From Kitasatospora sp. DSM 101779 (GTDB taxonomy: Bacteria; Actinomycetota; Actinomycetes; Streptomycetales; Streptomycetaceae): a stretch of DNA of 64,000 nt. The notes below the pieces were generated by a model, which was not told the origin of the DNA, searched no databases, and saw only the letters and a list, made by a program, of their open reading frames with translations. A program made the translations under genes and the position numbers. Below, in pieces: positions 24,888 through 32,801 of this stretch. The stretch is from assembly GCF_025655475.1 (NCBI RefSeq), contig NZ_JAHTIK010000001.1, positions 6,791,469 to 6,855,468 on the forward strand, written 5' to 3'. The first letter of the stretch is position 1. Each line of letters starts with the position of its first letter.

Positions 24888-26161
24888 CCTCCGCCCTCGC
24901 CCCCCAGAAGCCCGAGCGGCCGAACCGGCCCACCGACTCCGTGGAAGGCCGACCCCTGACCGCCGGCCTGGCGGACATCGGCCGCGGCTACCTCGACCAG
25001 GTGCGCGCGGGCGAGCTCGGCGCCCTTCCCGCCGTCGCCGGCCTGGTCGTGCTGTGCGTGTTCTTCTCCCTGCTGCGCCCGGTCTTCCTGTCCAACCTGA
25101 ACTTCGCCAACCTGCTCACCCAGAGCGCGGGCAGCATAGCCATCGCCATGGGGCTGGTCTTCGTCCTGCTCCTCGGCGAGATCGACCTGTCCGCCGGCTA
25201 CGCCAGCGGCGTCTGCGCCGCGGTCCTGGCCATCCTGCTGACCAATCACGGCTGGCCCTGGTACGCCGCGGTGGCCGCCGCCATGCTGACCGGCGCGGTC
25301 ATCGGCCTGCTCATCGGCACGCTCGTCGCCAAGGTCGGCATCCCCTCCTTCGTGGTGACGCTGGCCGCGTTCCTCGGTTTCCAGGGCGTCGTCCTGATCC
25401 TGCTGAAGGAAGGCACGAACGTCTCCATCAAGGACCCCACCGTCCTGGCCATCGCGAACGACAACCTCAGCCCCGCCCTCGGCTGGGTCCTGCTGGCCTG
25501 CTGCGTCGCCGGGTACGCCGCCCTGCAACTGCGCCGCAGCCGCGACCGGCGCGGCCGGGGCCTCGCCGGCACCCCGGCGGCACTCCTCGCCATCCGGACC
25601 GGCGCCGTCGTCGTGCTCGGCGGCGCGGCCGTGTACCTGCTCAACCAGGAGCGCAGCCGCAACATCGTCATCGGCTCCCTCACCGGCGTGCCCGTCGTCG
25701 TACCCGTGATCGGGGCCCTCGTCCTGCTCGGGACGTTCACCCTGCAGCGGACCGGCTTCGGCCTGCACATCTACGCCGTGGGCGGCAGCGCCGAAGCCGC
25801 CCGCCGGGCCGGGATCAACATCGTCTTCATCCGCACCGCCGCTTTCGTCATCTGCTCCTGCCTGGCGGCCGTCGGCGGCATCATCGCTGCCTCCCGGGGC
25901 AACTCCGTGGACCCCAACACCGGCGGGAGCAACGTCCTGCTGCTCGCCGTCGGCAGCGCCGTCATCGGCGGCACCAGCCTGTTCGGCGGTCGCGGCCGCG
26001 TCGTCGACGCGGTGCTGGGCGGCCTGGTCGTCGCGGTGATCCAGAACGGCATGGGCCTGATGGGGTACAGCTCGGGCGTCAAGTACGCTGTCACGGGATC
26101 GGTTCTGCTGGTGGCCGCCGGTGTGGACGCCATGTCCCGCCGCCGCACAGCCCGACGATGA
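24884..26161 (+). CDS. sugar ABC transporter permease (XylH-like)
   Basis: 425 residues with about 10 membrane segments. GLVFVLLLGEIDLSAGYASG is the conserved permease motif of the ribose/xylose group, and GINIVFIRTAAFVICS and GTSLFGGRGRVVDAVLGGL follow as usual. The N-terminal ~45 residues are hydrophilic. It starts at the ATGA overlap with the ATPase gene and ends 12 bp before the ROK regulator. It provides the membrane channel; two copies would pair with two ATPase subunits. Confidence 0.9.
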   Translation: MTSALAPQKPERPNRPTDSVEGRPLTAGLADIGRGYLDQVRAGELGALPAVAGLVVLCVFFSLLRPVFLSNLNFANLLTQSAGSIAIAMGLVFVLLLGEIDLSAGYASGVCAAVLAILLTNHGWPWYAAVAAAMLTGAVIGLLIGTLVAKVGIPSFVVTLAAFLGFQGVVLILLKEGTNVSIKDPTVLAIANDNLSPALGWVLLACCVAGYAALQLRRSRDRRGRGLAGTPAALLAIRTGAVVVLGGAAVYLLNQERSRNIVIGSLTGVPVVVPVIGALVLLGTFTLQRTGFGLHIYAVGGSAEAARRAGINIVFIRTAAFVICSCLAAVGGIIAASRGNSVDPNTGGSNVLLLAVGSAVIGGTSLFGGRGRVVDAVLGGLVVAVIQNGMGLMGYSSGVKYAVTGSVLLVAAGVDAMSRRRTARR

Positions 26162-26173
26162 GGGTCACCCGCC

Positions 26174-27400
26174 ATGAAAGCCGGTCCTTCCCAGGAAGAG
26201 GTCCGCCAGCACAACCTGGGTGCCCTGCTGCGCCTCGTCCACTTCGACGGGCCGACCTCGCGGGCCGTCCTGGCGACCCGGCTCGGTCTCAACCGCAGCA
26301 CCATCCTGGGCCTGGTCGGCGATCTGACGGCCGCGGGCCTGGTCCGCGAGGAGTTGCCGCAGGAGACCGGCCGGGCCGGGAGGCCCTCGCTGGTCGTCCG
26401 GCCGGAGTCCACCCGTGTGCACGTCCTGGCGGTCGACCTGGGCGTGGAGCGCCTGGCGGCAGCCCTCATCGGACTCGGCGGCGTGTTCCTGGACCGGCGC
26501 GAGTGCCCGTGGCCCGACGGGCACCCGGAGGACCCCGCGCGAGTGGCCGCCGTCCTCGCGGGATTCGCCCGCGAGATGCTGGCCCGCGCACCGGCCGACA
26601 GCTCGTGCGTCGGCGTCGCCGTGGCGGTACGCGGCATCGTCCGCCACCCCGACGGATTGGTCAGCCTCACCCCCAACATGGGCTGGAAGGGCGTCGACTT
26701 CGCCGGTGCGTTCGCCGACCGGCTCGGCCTGGACGTCCCGGTCCTCGTCGCGAACGAGGCCAATCTCGGTGCGCTCGCCGAGCACCGGCGCGGCATCGGC
26801 CGCGGAAGCCAGAACCTCGTCTACCTCCACGGCGAGATCGGCATCGGCGCCGGAGTGATCATCGACGGTGAACTCCTGCGCGGCGAACGCGGATACGCCG
26901 GCGAGGTCGGCCACATGACCGTCAACCCGTACCGGGGACGGCCGTGCGGCTGCGGTGCCCGCGGCTGCCTGGAAGCCGAGGCAGGTGAGCGCGCCCTCCT
27001 GGAAGCCGCCGGCCGGGACGGCCGCCTCACCGGGGCCGACGCCGTGCGGTCGGTGGTGACCGCCGCCGACCGTGGCGACGTCACCGCGCGGGAGGCCCTG
27101 CACCGGGTCGGAGACTGGCTCGGCATCGGCATCGCGAACGTCGTCAACCTCTTCGATCCGGACCTGGTCATCCTCGGCGGCACCCTCCGGGACGTCTTCC
27201 TCGGATCCGCCGCACAGGTGCGCAGCCAGATCAACACCAATGCCCTTGCCGCGGTGCGGGAGAAACTTCGGCTGCGGGTCAGCGAACTCGGCGACGACAC
27301 CGTCCTGATCGGCGCCGCGGAACTGGCGTTCGCCGAGGTGCTCACCCGGCCGCTGGAGACGCTCACCCGTATCTCGGAGCAACGCCAGGCCCGCCCATGA
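26174..27400 (+). CDS. ROK family transcriptional regulator
   Basis: 408 residues. The N-terminal winged helix (RQHNLGALLRLVHFDGPTSR, LATRLGLNRSTILGLVGDL) lies at ~12-60. The ROK sugar-kinase-like domain follows with LAVDLGVERLAAAL and NEANLGALAEH. The zinc motif is GHMTVNPYRGRPCGCGARGC, as in XylR/NagC/Mlc-type repressors. It is the last gene of the sugar importer operon (12 bp after the permease) and probably senses the imported sugar. The dyad at 22817 is its likely operator. Confidence 0.9.
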   Translation: MKAGPSQEEVRQHNLGALLRLVHFDGPTSRAVLATRLGLNRSTILGLVGDLTAAGLVREELPQETGRAGRPSLVVRPESTRVHVLAVDLGVERLAAALIGLGGVFLDRRECPWPDGHPEDPARVAAVLAGFAREMLARAPADSSCVGVAVAVRGIVRHPDGLVSLTPNMGWKGVDFAGAFADRLGLDVPVLVANEANLGALAEHRRGIGRGSQNLVYLHGEIGIGAGVIIDGELLRGERGYAGEVGHMTVNPYRGRPCGCGARGCLEAEAGERALLEAAGRDGRLTGADAVRSVVTAADRGDVTAREALHRVGDWLGIGIANVVNLFDPDLVILGGTLRDVFLGSAAQVRSQINTNALAAVREKLRLRVSELGDDTVLIGAAELAFAEVLTRPLETLTRISEQRQARP

Positions 27401-27426
27401 CGCTGAGCCCGTCCGTGCCATCGCCT

Positions 27427-27566
27427 CGGGCGTGATGACTCCTGAACCTGGCGCGCTGGTTCGGGCGTGATGACTCCTGAACCTGGCGCGCTGGTTCGGG
27501 CGTGATGACTCCTGAACCTGGCGCGCTGGTTCGGGCGTGATGACTCCTGAACCTGGCGCGCTGGTT
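27427..27566. repeat. four exact copies of a 35-bp tandem repeat
   Basis: Units at 27427-27461, 27462-27496, 27497-27531 and 27532-27566 are identical. Each has the half GGGCGTGATGACTCCTGAAC and the half CTGGCGCGCTGGTTC. The unit length is not a multiple of three, so it is not a coding repeat. It starts 26 bp after the ROK stop. Each unit holds AACC-N9-GGTT with a GCGCGC centre, which could fold into a small hairpin or bind a protein. Confidence 0.9.
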
Positions 27567-27640
27567 CGGGCAGCCTGCGGCTCGTCGAGGTTGGCCTACT
27601 GGCCCGGTCTGGCAGGCGAATACGATGACAGCGTGTTCGA

Positions 27641-27772
27641 CGGGCCGAGGGCCACCACCAGCGCCTCGGCCTGGTGCACGTGGACTCCGACACGCAGGTG
27701 CGCACCCCCGAGGCGTCCTGCGCCTGGTACCGCGACCTGGTCGCCGCTCATCGGGCCCACAGCCCACAGTAG
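27641..27772 (+). pseudogene. GH1 beta-glucosidase C-terminal relic
   Basis: The forward frame reads AEGHHQRLGLVHVD, then TQVRTPEASCAWYRDLVAAH, ending in a stop at 27770-27772. It matches the last ~43 residues of GH1 enzymes and closely resembles the end of the intact gene at 10716-12071 (AEGYHQRFGLVHVD, TQVRTPKASYAWYRDL). Nothing of the preceding ~400 residues remains. Confidence 0.8.
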
Positions 27773-28020
27773 TTGGGCTCACGTCGCCCGGGGGATGTAT
27801 GACCCTTCGGCCACGGCAGAGGGGGCATCCGGGTGGCGCGGCCCTGTTCGGCGACTGCCGTGGATCGGTGCAGCCGTCCCCTCGTGTGCGCCCCGCGACC
27901 GGGAGGCGTGGGTCGGGACTCGCAGGGAGCACCGCCCCGTGCGCCGGGTCGACCTCCCGCCGGTTCACGTGGTGAGGACGAGCCCCGCCTTCCCCGGTCG
28001 TCCGAATGCGGTGGTCGCTT

Positions 28021-29175
28021 TCAGGACTGTGCCACCGCCTCGGCGTCTTCCCCCGGGCGCCCGCTGAAGAAGTCGACCAAGCTCTGCGGTGCGCGCTCGC
28101 CGAGGCAGAGGTCGAGAATCTCGTGGGCGTCCGCGTAGAAGGCCTCGCTGCGTGGGAAGAGCTCCTTCTCGTAGGCGGCGAGCGCCGCTTCGACGTCGTC
28201 GGGGTGCCGGGCGATGGCCTTGCCGAGTTCGGCACCGTCGAACATCGCCAGGTTGGCGCCGTCGCCGGACGGCGGCATCAGGTGCGCGGCGTCACCGAGC
28301 AGTGTCACGCCGGGTACCCGGTCCCAGCGGTGTCCGTCCGGGAGGGTGTGGATCATGCGTACCACCGGGATGGTCTCGCCGTCGGTGATCAGCGCGGTGA
28401 GGTGCGGCGTCCACCCGTCGAACTCGGCCGCGACCCGGGCGGTCGCGGCCGCGGCGTCGGTGAAGTCCGTGGCGGCGATCCACTCGGCCGAGCGGTTCAG
28501 TTCGACGTAGGTGTGGAGGATGCCACCCGCCTCGCGGTGGGCGACGATCCCCTTGCCGGGGGCGAGTGCGTACATGGCGCCTCGGCCGACCAGTGCGGCC
28601 GTCGCGGGGTGCCGCTCGTCGACGTCGTGCAGGTAGGTCTCGACGAACGTCGTGCCGGTGTAGACGGGCCGTGCGTCGGAGAGCAGGGGCCGGACCCTGG
28701 ACCAGGCGCCGTCCGCGCCGACCAGGATGTCGCTGGTCTCGGTCGAGCCGTCGGTGAAGGTCAGCTCGTGGCGGCCGCCGCCGAGCGGTCTGACGCCGGT
28801 GACCTTGCTGCCCCAGCGCACCGTCCCCTCGGGCAGGGAGTCGAGCAGGATCCGGCGGAGGTCGCCGCGGAGCACCTCGGGGCGTGCCGCGGTGCCGTCC
28901 GACGGGACGTCCAACAGCAGCGTGCCGTGCCGGTCGAGCACCCGGGCGGCGTCGCCGCCCTCGTGGATGATCGCGCGGAACTCGTCGGTGAGGCCGGCGT
29001 CCGCAAGGGCACGCTGTCCGTCCTCCTCGTGGATGTCGAGCTGCCCGCCCTGGGCGCGGGACTCGGCGGAGGGATCGGCCTCGTGGACGGTGGCGGGGAT
29101 GCCGTGGATGTGCAGGACGCGCGCGAGGGTGAGGCCGCCCAGGCCCGCGCCGATGATCGTGACCGGTGTCGTCAT
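28021..29175 (-). CDS. FAD-dependent monooxygenase, TetX-like
   Basis: 384 residues. The FAD motif VTIIGAGLGGLTLARVLHIHG opens the protein; ILVGADGAWSRVRPLL is the DG motif and GVTLLGDAAHLMPPSGDGAN the second FAD motif. The pattern, including VHEADPSAESRAQGGQLDIH, resembles class A flavin monooxygenases of the tetracycline-destructase (TetX) type. Many such genes act on other aromatics, so the substrate is uncertain. GAAGGGAA precedes ATG 29175. It is divergent from a TetR gene across an 80-bp region with two operator dyads, so it is probably repressed by that TetR. Confidence 0.85.
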   Translation of the reverse strand: MTTPVTIIGAGLGGLTLARVLHIHGIPATVHEADPSAESRAQGGQLDIHEEDGQRALADAGLTDEFRAIIHEGGDAARVLDRHGTLLLDVPSDGTAARPEVLRGDLRRILLDSLPEGTVRWGSKVTGVRPLGGGRHELTFTDGSTETSDILVGADGAWSRVRPLLSDARPVYTGTTFVETYLHDVDERHPATAALVGRGAMYALAPGKGIVAHREAGGILHTYVELNRSAEWIAATDFTDAAAATARVAAEFDGWTPHLTALITDGETIPVVRMIHTLPDGHRWDRVPGVTLLGDAAHLMPPSGDGANLAMFDGAELGKAIARHPDDVEAALAAYEKELFPRSEAFYADAHEILDLCLGERAPQSLVDFFSGRPGEDAEAVAQS

Positions 29176-29197
29176 GGTGTTCCCTTCGAAGCCATGA

Positions 29198-29236
29198 TGG
29201 AACGCTGTTCCATTCTCATGTTGGAACAGCGATCCA
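29198..29236. promoter_or_regulatory. paired TetR operators
   Basis: Two related 15-bp dyads, TGGAACGCTGTTCCA (29198-29212, perfect arms) and TGGAACAGCGATCCA (29222-29236, one arm base altered), have centres 24 bp apart between the divergent monooxygenase and TetR genes. Confidence 0.75.
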
Positions 29237-29255
29237 TTCATGTCAAACTTTGGTC

Positions 29256-29948
29256 ATGGCCATCAAGAAGCAGCGGGCTGTACGGCGCACGGACGCGCTG
29301 TCGAAGGAACGGATCGTGGAGGCCGCGATCGAGATCCTCGACTCCGGCGGCGAGGGCGCGCTGACCTTCCGCGCGCTCGCGGCCCACCTGGCCACCGGAA
29401 GCGGGGCGATCTACTGGCACGTCGCCAACAAGGACGACCTGCTGGCGGCGGCCACCAACGACGTGATCGCCCGAGTCATGGCGGACCCGGCCGGCGGCGC
29501 GCGTCCGCGGGAGGCGATCCGGGCCCTCGCGCTCGGGCTCTTCGACGCGATCGACGTGCACCCCTGGGTCGGCACCCAGCTCTCCCGCGCGCCGTGGCTG
29601 GCCGCGATTCCGCAGATCTTCGAGGGTTTCGGCAGTCGGCTGGAGGAACTCGGTGTGCCCGAGGAGGCGCAGTTCGACGCCACGTCCACGCTCGTGATCC
29701 ATGTCCTCGGCGTCGCCGGACAGAACGCCGCCAACGCCCGCCTGCACGCGCACAGGACCGATCGGACGGTCTTCCTGGGCGAGATCGCCCAGCAGTGGGC
29801 CCAGCTCGATCCCGCTCGGTACCCGTTCGTGCACCGGGTGGCGGCGCAGTTGCCCGAGCACGACGACCGGGAGCAGTTCCTGGCCGGCATCGACCTCATC
29901 CTGGGCGGCATCGGGGCCGCCCACCCAGGTCCGTCCTCTCGGACCTGA
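29256..29948 (+). CDS. TetR family regulator of the divergent monooxygenase
   Basis: 230 residues. LSKERIVEAAIEILDSGGEG, then LTFRALAAHLATGSGAIYWH and VANKDDLL, form the TetR helix-turn-helix; the remaining helices resemble the TetR_C-type ligand domain. The start is ATG 29256, 19 bp after the second operator dyad, so autorepression is expected. The adjacent FAD monooxygenase is the likely target, with its substrate as possible inducer. Confidence 0.9.
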   Translation: MAIKKQRAVRRTDALSKERIVEAAIEILDSGGEGALTFRALAAHLATGSGAIYWHVANKDDLLAAATNDVIARVMADPAGGARPREAIRALALGLFDAIDVHPWVGTQLSRAPWLAAIPQIFEGFGSRLEELGVPEEAQFDATSTLVIHVLGVAGQNAANARLHAHRTDRTVFLGEIAQQWAQLDPARYPFVHRVAAQLPEHDDREQFLAGIDLILGGIGAAHPGPSSRT

Positions 29949-30085
29949 CTCGAACCCGAGTGGGCCAGGGCCGGCCAGGAGCCGGGTGCCGCGCGCTCAG
30001 GACGGGTGGCCGGCCCCGCCCGGCCGTGCTGTGAGGCGATCCCGGAGGGTGGACGTGTCCCGGTGAAGCGGCCGTGCGGCGTCGG

Positions 30086-30991
30086 CTACGACGCTCCGCA
30101 GGTGGCCAGTGCGGTTCGCGCCAGCGCGCGCAGCCAGGCGTGGGCGTGGTCGGTGTCGTAGCGCTGGTGCCATGACAGGTATACCGGTGCCGAGGGGAGT
30201 TCGAGCGGCAGGGGGAGTGCGGCCAGGCCGAGGTCGGCGGCCACGGTGCGTAGGGTGGTTTCGGGGACGGTGACCAGGAGGTCGGTGCCGCGCGCGAACT
30301 GCAGCGCGGCTGCTTCGGTGGGGGCGGCCGCCACCACGCGGCGGGTGAGGCCGAGCCGAGTGAGGGCGTCGTCGACGGCGTTGCTGAGGTTTCCGCGTCG
30401 CGAGACGGTGACGTGTTCGGCGGCGGCGTACTGCTGCGCGGTGACCGTCCCGCCACGGGTGAGGGGGTGCCCGTGCCTCATGGCGACGACGAGGCGGGTC
30501 TCGCCCACGTGCTCGGCGCGGATGTCGGGCGCGCTCGGGAGGTTGGCGTTCGCCTCCAGATCGACCTCGCCGCGTCGCAGTTCGGGGGTGTCGGTGCTCG
30601 ATTCCGCGACGAAGCGCAGTCGCACGCCCGGCGCCTGTCCGCGTACGGCCGCGAGCAGCGCGGGGCCGCCGAGGGCGACCAGGGAATCGTGCCAGCGGAG
30701 TGTGAAGGTGCGCTCCAGCGTTGCCGGATCGAGTTCGCGGCTCGGTGCCAGTACCCCCTGGACCTGGTGCAGCAGCGCGTGCACCTGTTCCCGGACGGCG
30801 ATCGCATAGGGCGTCGGGGTCATGGTGCGACCGGTGCGCACCAGGATCTGGTCCCCGGTCGTGCGCCGGATCCGGCCCAGACTCCGGCTCATCGCGGGGG
30901 CGGTGACGTGCAGGCGTGCGGCCGCCCCGGCCACGCTGCCCTCCTCCAGCAGCGCGTCGAGCGCGGTGAGCAGATTCAGATCCAGTTGCAT
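30086..30991 (-). CDS. LysR family transcriptional regulator
   Basis: 301 residues starting MQLDLNLLTALDALLEEGSV, followed by VTAPAMSRSLGRIRRTTGDQ, the LysR winged helix. The C-terminal substrate-binding domain has LRWHDSLVALGG and TDLLVTVPETTL, as in the NodD/LinR-like subgroup. ATG 30991 is chosen because the domain begins there; the open frame runs 69 bp further upstream. It is divergent from the pair at 31132 and 31992 (140-bp gap), its probable targets. It is convergent with the TetR gene ending at 29948. Confidence 0.88.
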   Translation of the reverse strand: MQLDLNLLTALDALLEEGSVAGAAARLHVTAPAMSRSLGRIRRTTGDQILVRTGRTMTPTPYAIAVREQVHALLHQVQGVLAPSRELDPATLERTFTLRWHDSLVALGGPALLAAVRGQAPGVRLRFVAESSTDTPELRRGEVDLEANANLPSAPDIRAEHVGETRLVVAMRHGHPLTRGGTVTAQQYAAAEHVTVSRRGNLSNAVDDALTRLGLTRRVVAAAPTEAAALQFARGTDLLVTVPETTLRTVAADLGLAALPLPLELPSAPVYLSWHQRYDTDHAHAWLRALARTALATCGAS

Positions 30992-31131
30992 GGGAGTAAT
31001 TCCAGCCGTGCTTGACATGCATTTGATGTTAATGGATGGGGTGGATAGCGTCATCACCACGGCGCAGGACGGAACGCACGGCCTGGCCCGAAGTCCTCGT
31101 CATCACCCCTTGCTCAGACGGGAGTTCCACC

Positions 31132-31950
31132 ATGTCCGCAACGCTTCGAACCACTGACGTCGCCGTCTTGGACGCCGACCTGCTCGACCGGACCGCGGCC
31201 GCCGTGCGTGAGGCCGGTTCGGCACTGCGCGAGCGGTTCGGCGAGGTGGTCCGCTACCGGACCCGCGAAGAGCTGATGCGCGCGCTCGCCGCCAACGACG
31301 ACGCCGCCCTCGGCATCCTGCGCCCCCGCCTCACGGGCCTGCGCCCGGACGCCGGCTGGGTGGAGGACGAACTCGACGGCGGGGCGCTGCCGCCCGGCGA
31401 GTGGTGGGTCGTGGATCCGGCCGAGGGCAACGTCAACCACCTGCACGCCCTGCCGGAGTGGGCGGTGACCGCCACCCTGGTGCGCGACAACCAGCCGGTG
31501 CTCACCGCGGTCCACCTGCCGTTGACCGGCGAGACCTACACCGCGCTCACCGGCGCGGGCGCCCACCTCGACGGCCGGCCCCTGCAGGTCTCCCGGACCG
31601 CGGACCTCGGCCTGGGCGTCGTGGCCACCAGCCAGGCCCGGCCCGACGAGGACGAGAACGTCGTGCGGCGCGTCGGCGCCTCGATCACCGCGATGCTCTT
31701 CGACGCGCTCGTCGTCCGCACCGCCGTGCCCGCCACCCTGCACCTGCTGAACGTGGCCGCCGGCCGGATCGACGCCTTCTGGCAGTTCGCCGGCGCCCGC
31801 GCGGACCTGCTGCCCGGCGCGCTCCTCGTCACCGAGGCCGGCGGACGGATCTCCGACGCCGAGGGCCGCCCCTGGACCCCGCAGAGCGACGGCTTCCTGG
31901 CCGCAGCGCCCGGTATCCACGCCCAGGCCGTCGCCACCCTCTCCCGCTGA
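31132..31950 (+). CDS. inositol-monophosphatase-like protein with altered metal motif
   Basis: 272 residues with the IMPase fold: WWVVDPAEGNVNHLHALPEW corresponds to the family motif WVVDPIDGTxNFxxxxP. The second metal Asp is replaced by Glu (DPAEG). The other usual elements, GEE (here EDE) and the C-terminal WD...AG...EAGG (here GARADLLPGALLVTEAGG), are partly changed: the WD-type Asp survives in ARADLLPG. It may be a phosphatase with relaxed metal binding or a repurposed fold. It is divergent from the LysR gene and followed 41 bp later by an F420/NADP-reductase-like gene. Confidence 0.65.
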   Translation: MSATLRTTDVAVLDADLLDRTAAAVREAGSALRERFGEVVRYRTREELMRALAANDDAALGILRPRLTGLRPDAGWVEDELDGGALPPGEWWVVDPAEGNVNHLHALPEWAVTATLVRDNQPVLTAVHLPLTGETYTALTGAGAHLDGRPLQVSRTADLGLGVVATSQARPDEDENVVRRVGASITAMLFDALVVRTAVPATLHLLNVAAGRIDAFWQFAGARADLLPGALLVTEAGGRISDAEGRPWTPQSDGFLAAAPGIHAQAVATLSR

Positions 31951-31991
31951 CCGGCCACCCCACCCGCACCCACGACAAGGGACCACACCTC

Positions 31992-32588
31992 ATGACCACG
32001 ATCGCCGTACTCGGAAACGGCCGCGTCGGCGGCAACCTGGCCGCCGCCCTCACCCGCGCAGGACACGAGGTGACCGTCGCGGACCGCACCCCGGGCGCCG
32101 CCGCCGACGCCGCCCGCACCGCCCGGATCGTCATCAACGCCACCCCGGGCAACGGCTCCCTGGACCGGCTCGCCGCCCTGCGCGACGAACTGCGCGACAA
32201 GATCCTCGTCGACGTCTCCAACGCCACCACCGACGGACCGGACGGCCTGCCCGCCGACCTGCTCCACCCCGGCTCGAGCCTCGCCGAGCAACTCCAGGAA
32301 GCACTCCCCGAAACACACGTCGTCAAGACCCTCAACACCATGCTCTTCCCGGTGATGACCGCCCCGGCCACGCTCACCCAGACGCCCACCGTGTTCCTCT
32401 CCGGCGAGGACCCCGAGGCCAAGCAGACCGTCCGCGCACTCCTCACCGACCTCGGCTGGCAACAGGAATGGATCACCGACCTCGGCGGGATCCGGACCGC
32501 CCGCGCCACGGAGGCCGCGATCCTGTTCGTCCCCCACGTCATCCGCTCCAGCGGATTCACACCCTTCGCGATCTCGATCACCCGCTGA
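31992..32588 (+). CDS. NAD(P)-binding F420/NADP oxidoreductase-like protein
   Basis: 198 residues. MTTIAVLGNGRVGGNLAAAL is the Rossmann motif, and HVVKTLNTMLFPVMTAPATL, then ITDLGGIRTARATEAAI, match the protein at 2015-2671. This paralogue lacks the ARTKDN-type insertion and is about 20 residues shorter. It follows the IMPase-like gene by 41 bp, so both probably form a LysR-controlled operon. Substrate and hydride partner are unknown. Confidence 0.75.
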   Translation: MTTIAVLGNGRVGGNLAAALTRAGHEVTVADRTPGAAADAARTARIVINATPGNGSLDRLAALRDELRDKILVDVSNATTDGPDGLPADLLHPGSSLAEQLQEALPETHVVKTLNTMLFPVMTAPATLTQTPTVFLSGEDPEAKQTVRALLTDLGWQQEWITDLGGIRTARATEAAILFVPHVIRSSGFTPFAISITR

Positions 32589-32801
32589 CCCCGGCACACC
32601 ACCCCTGATCGGTGGCCTGCCGTAGCGCCTCGTGCAGATGACGAGCTCGCTCGCGGACCCCGGCGAGCCCCGCAAGCGCGCCCTGCATGACGCAGCACGA
32701 TCGATCGACTCGTCCCCGGTCGGGTTCGCCTGGTCGGCGATGTCCACCGAGCCCGCCCGCACTCGATCCCCGGCCGGCATCCGGAGAGGCTTCGGTCCTC
32801 G

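Noticed and set aside
27427..27566. CRISPR-like array
   Set aside because: The copies are directly adjacent with no unique spacers and there are no cas genes, so it is a tandem repeat.
28021..29175. Calling the FAD monooxygenase a tetracycline-resistance gene (tetX)
   Set aside because: Fold and motifs agree, but substrate-specific residues cannot be judged by eye, and many relatives act on other aromatics. I kept the family-level name.
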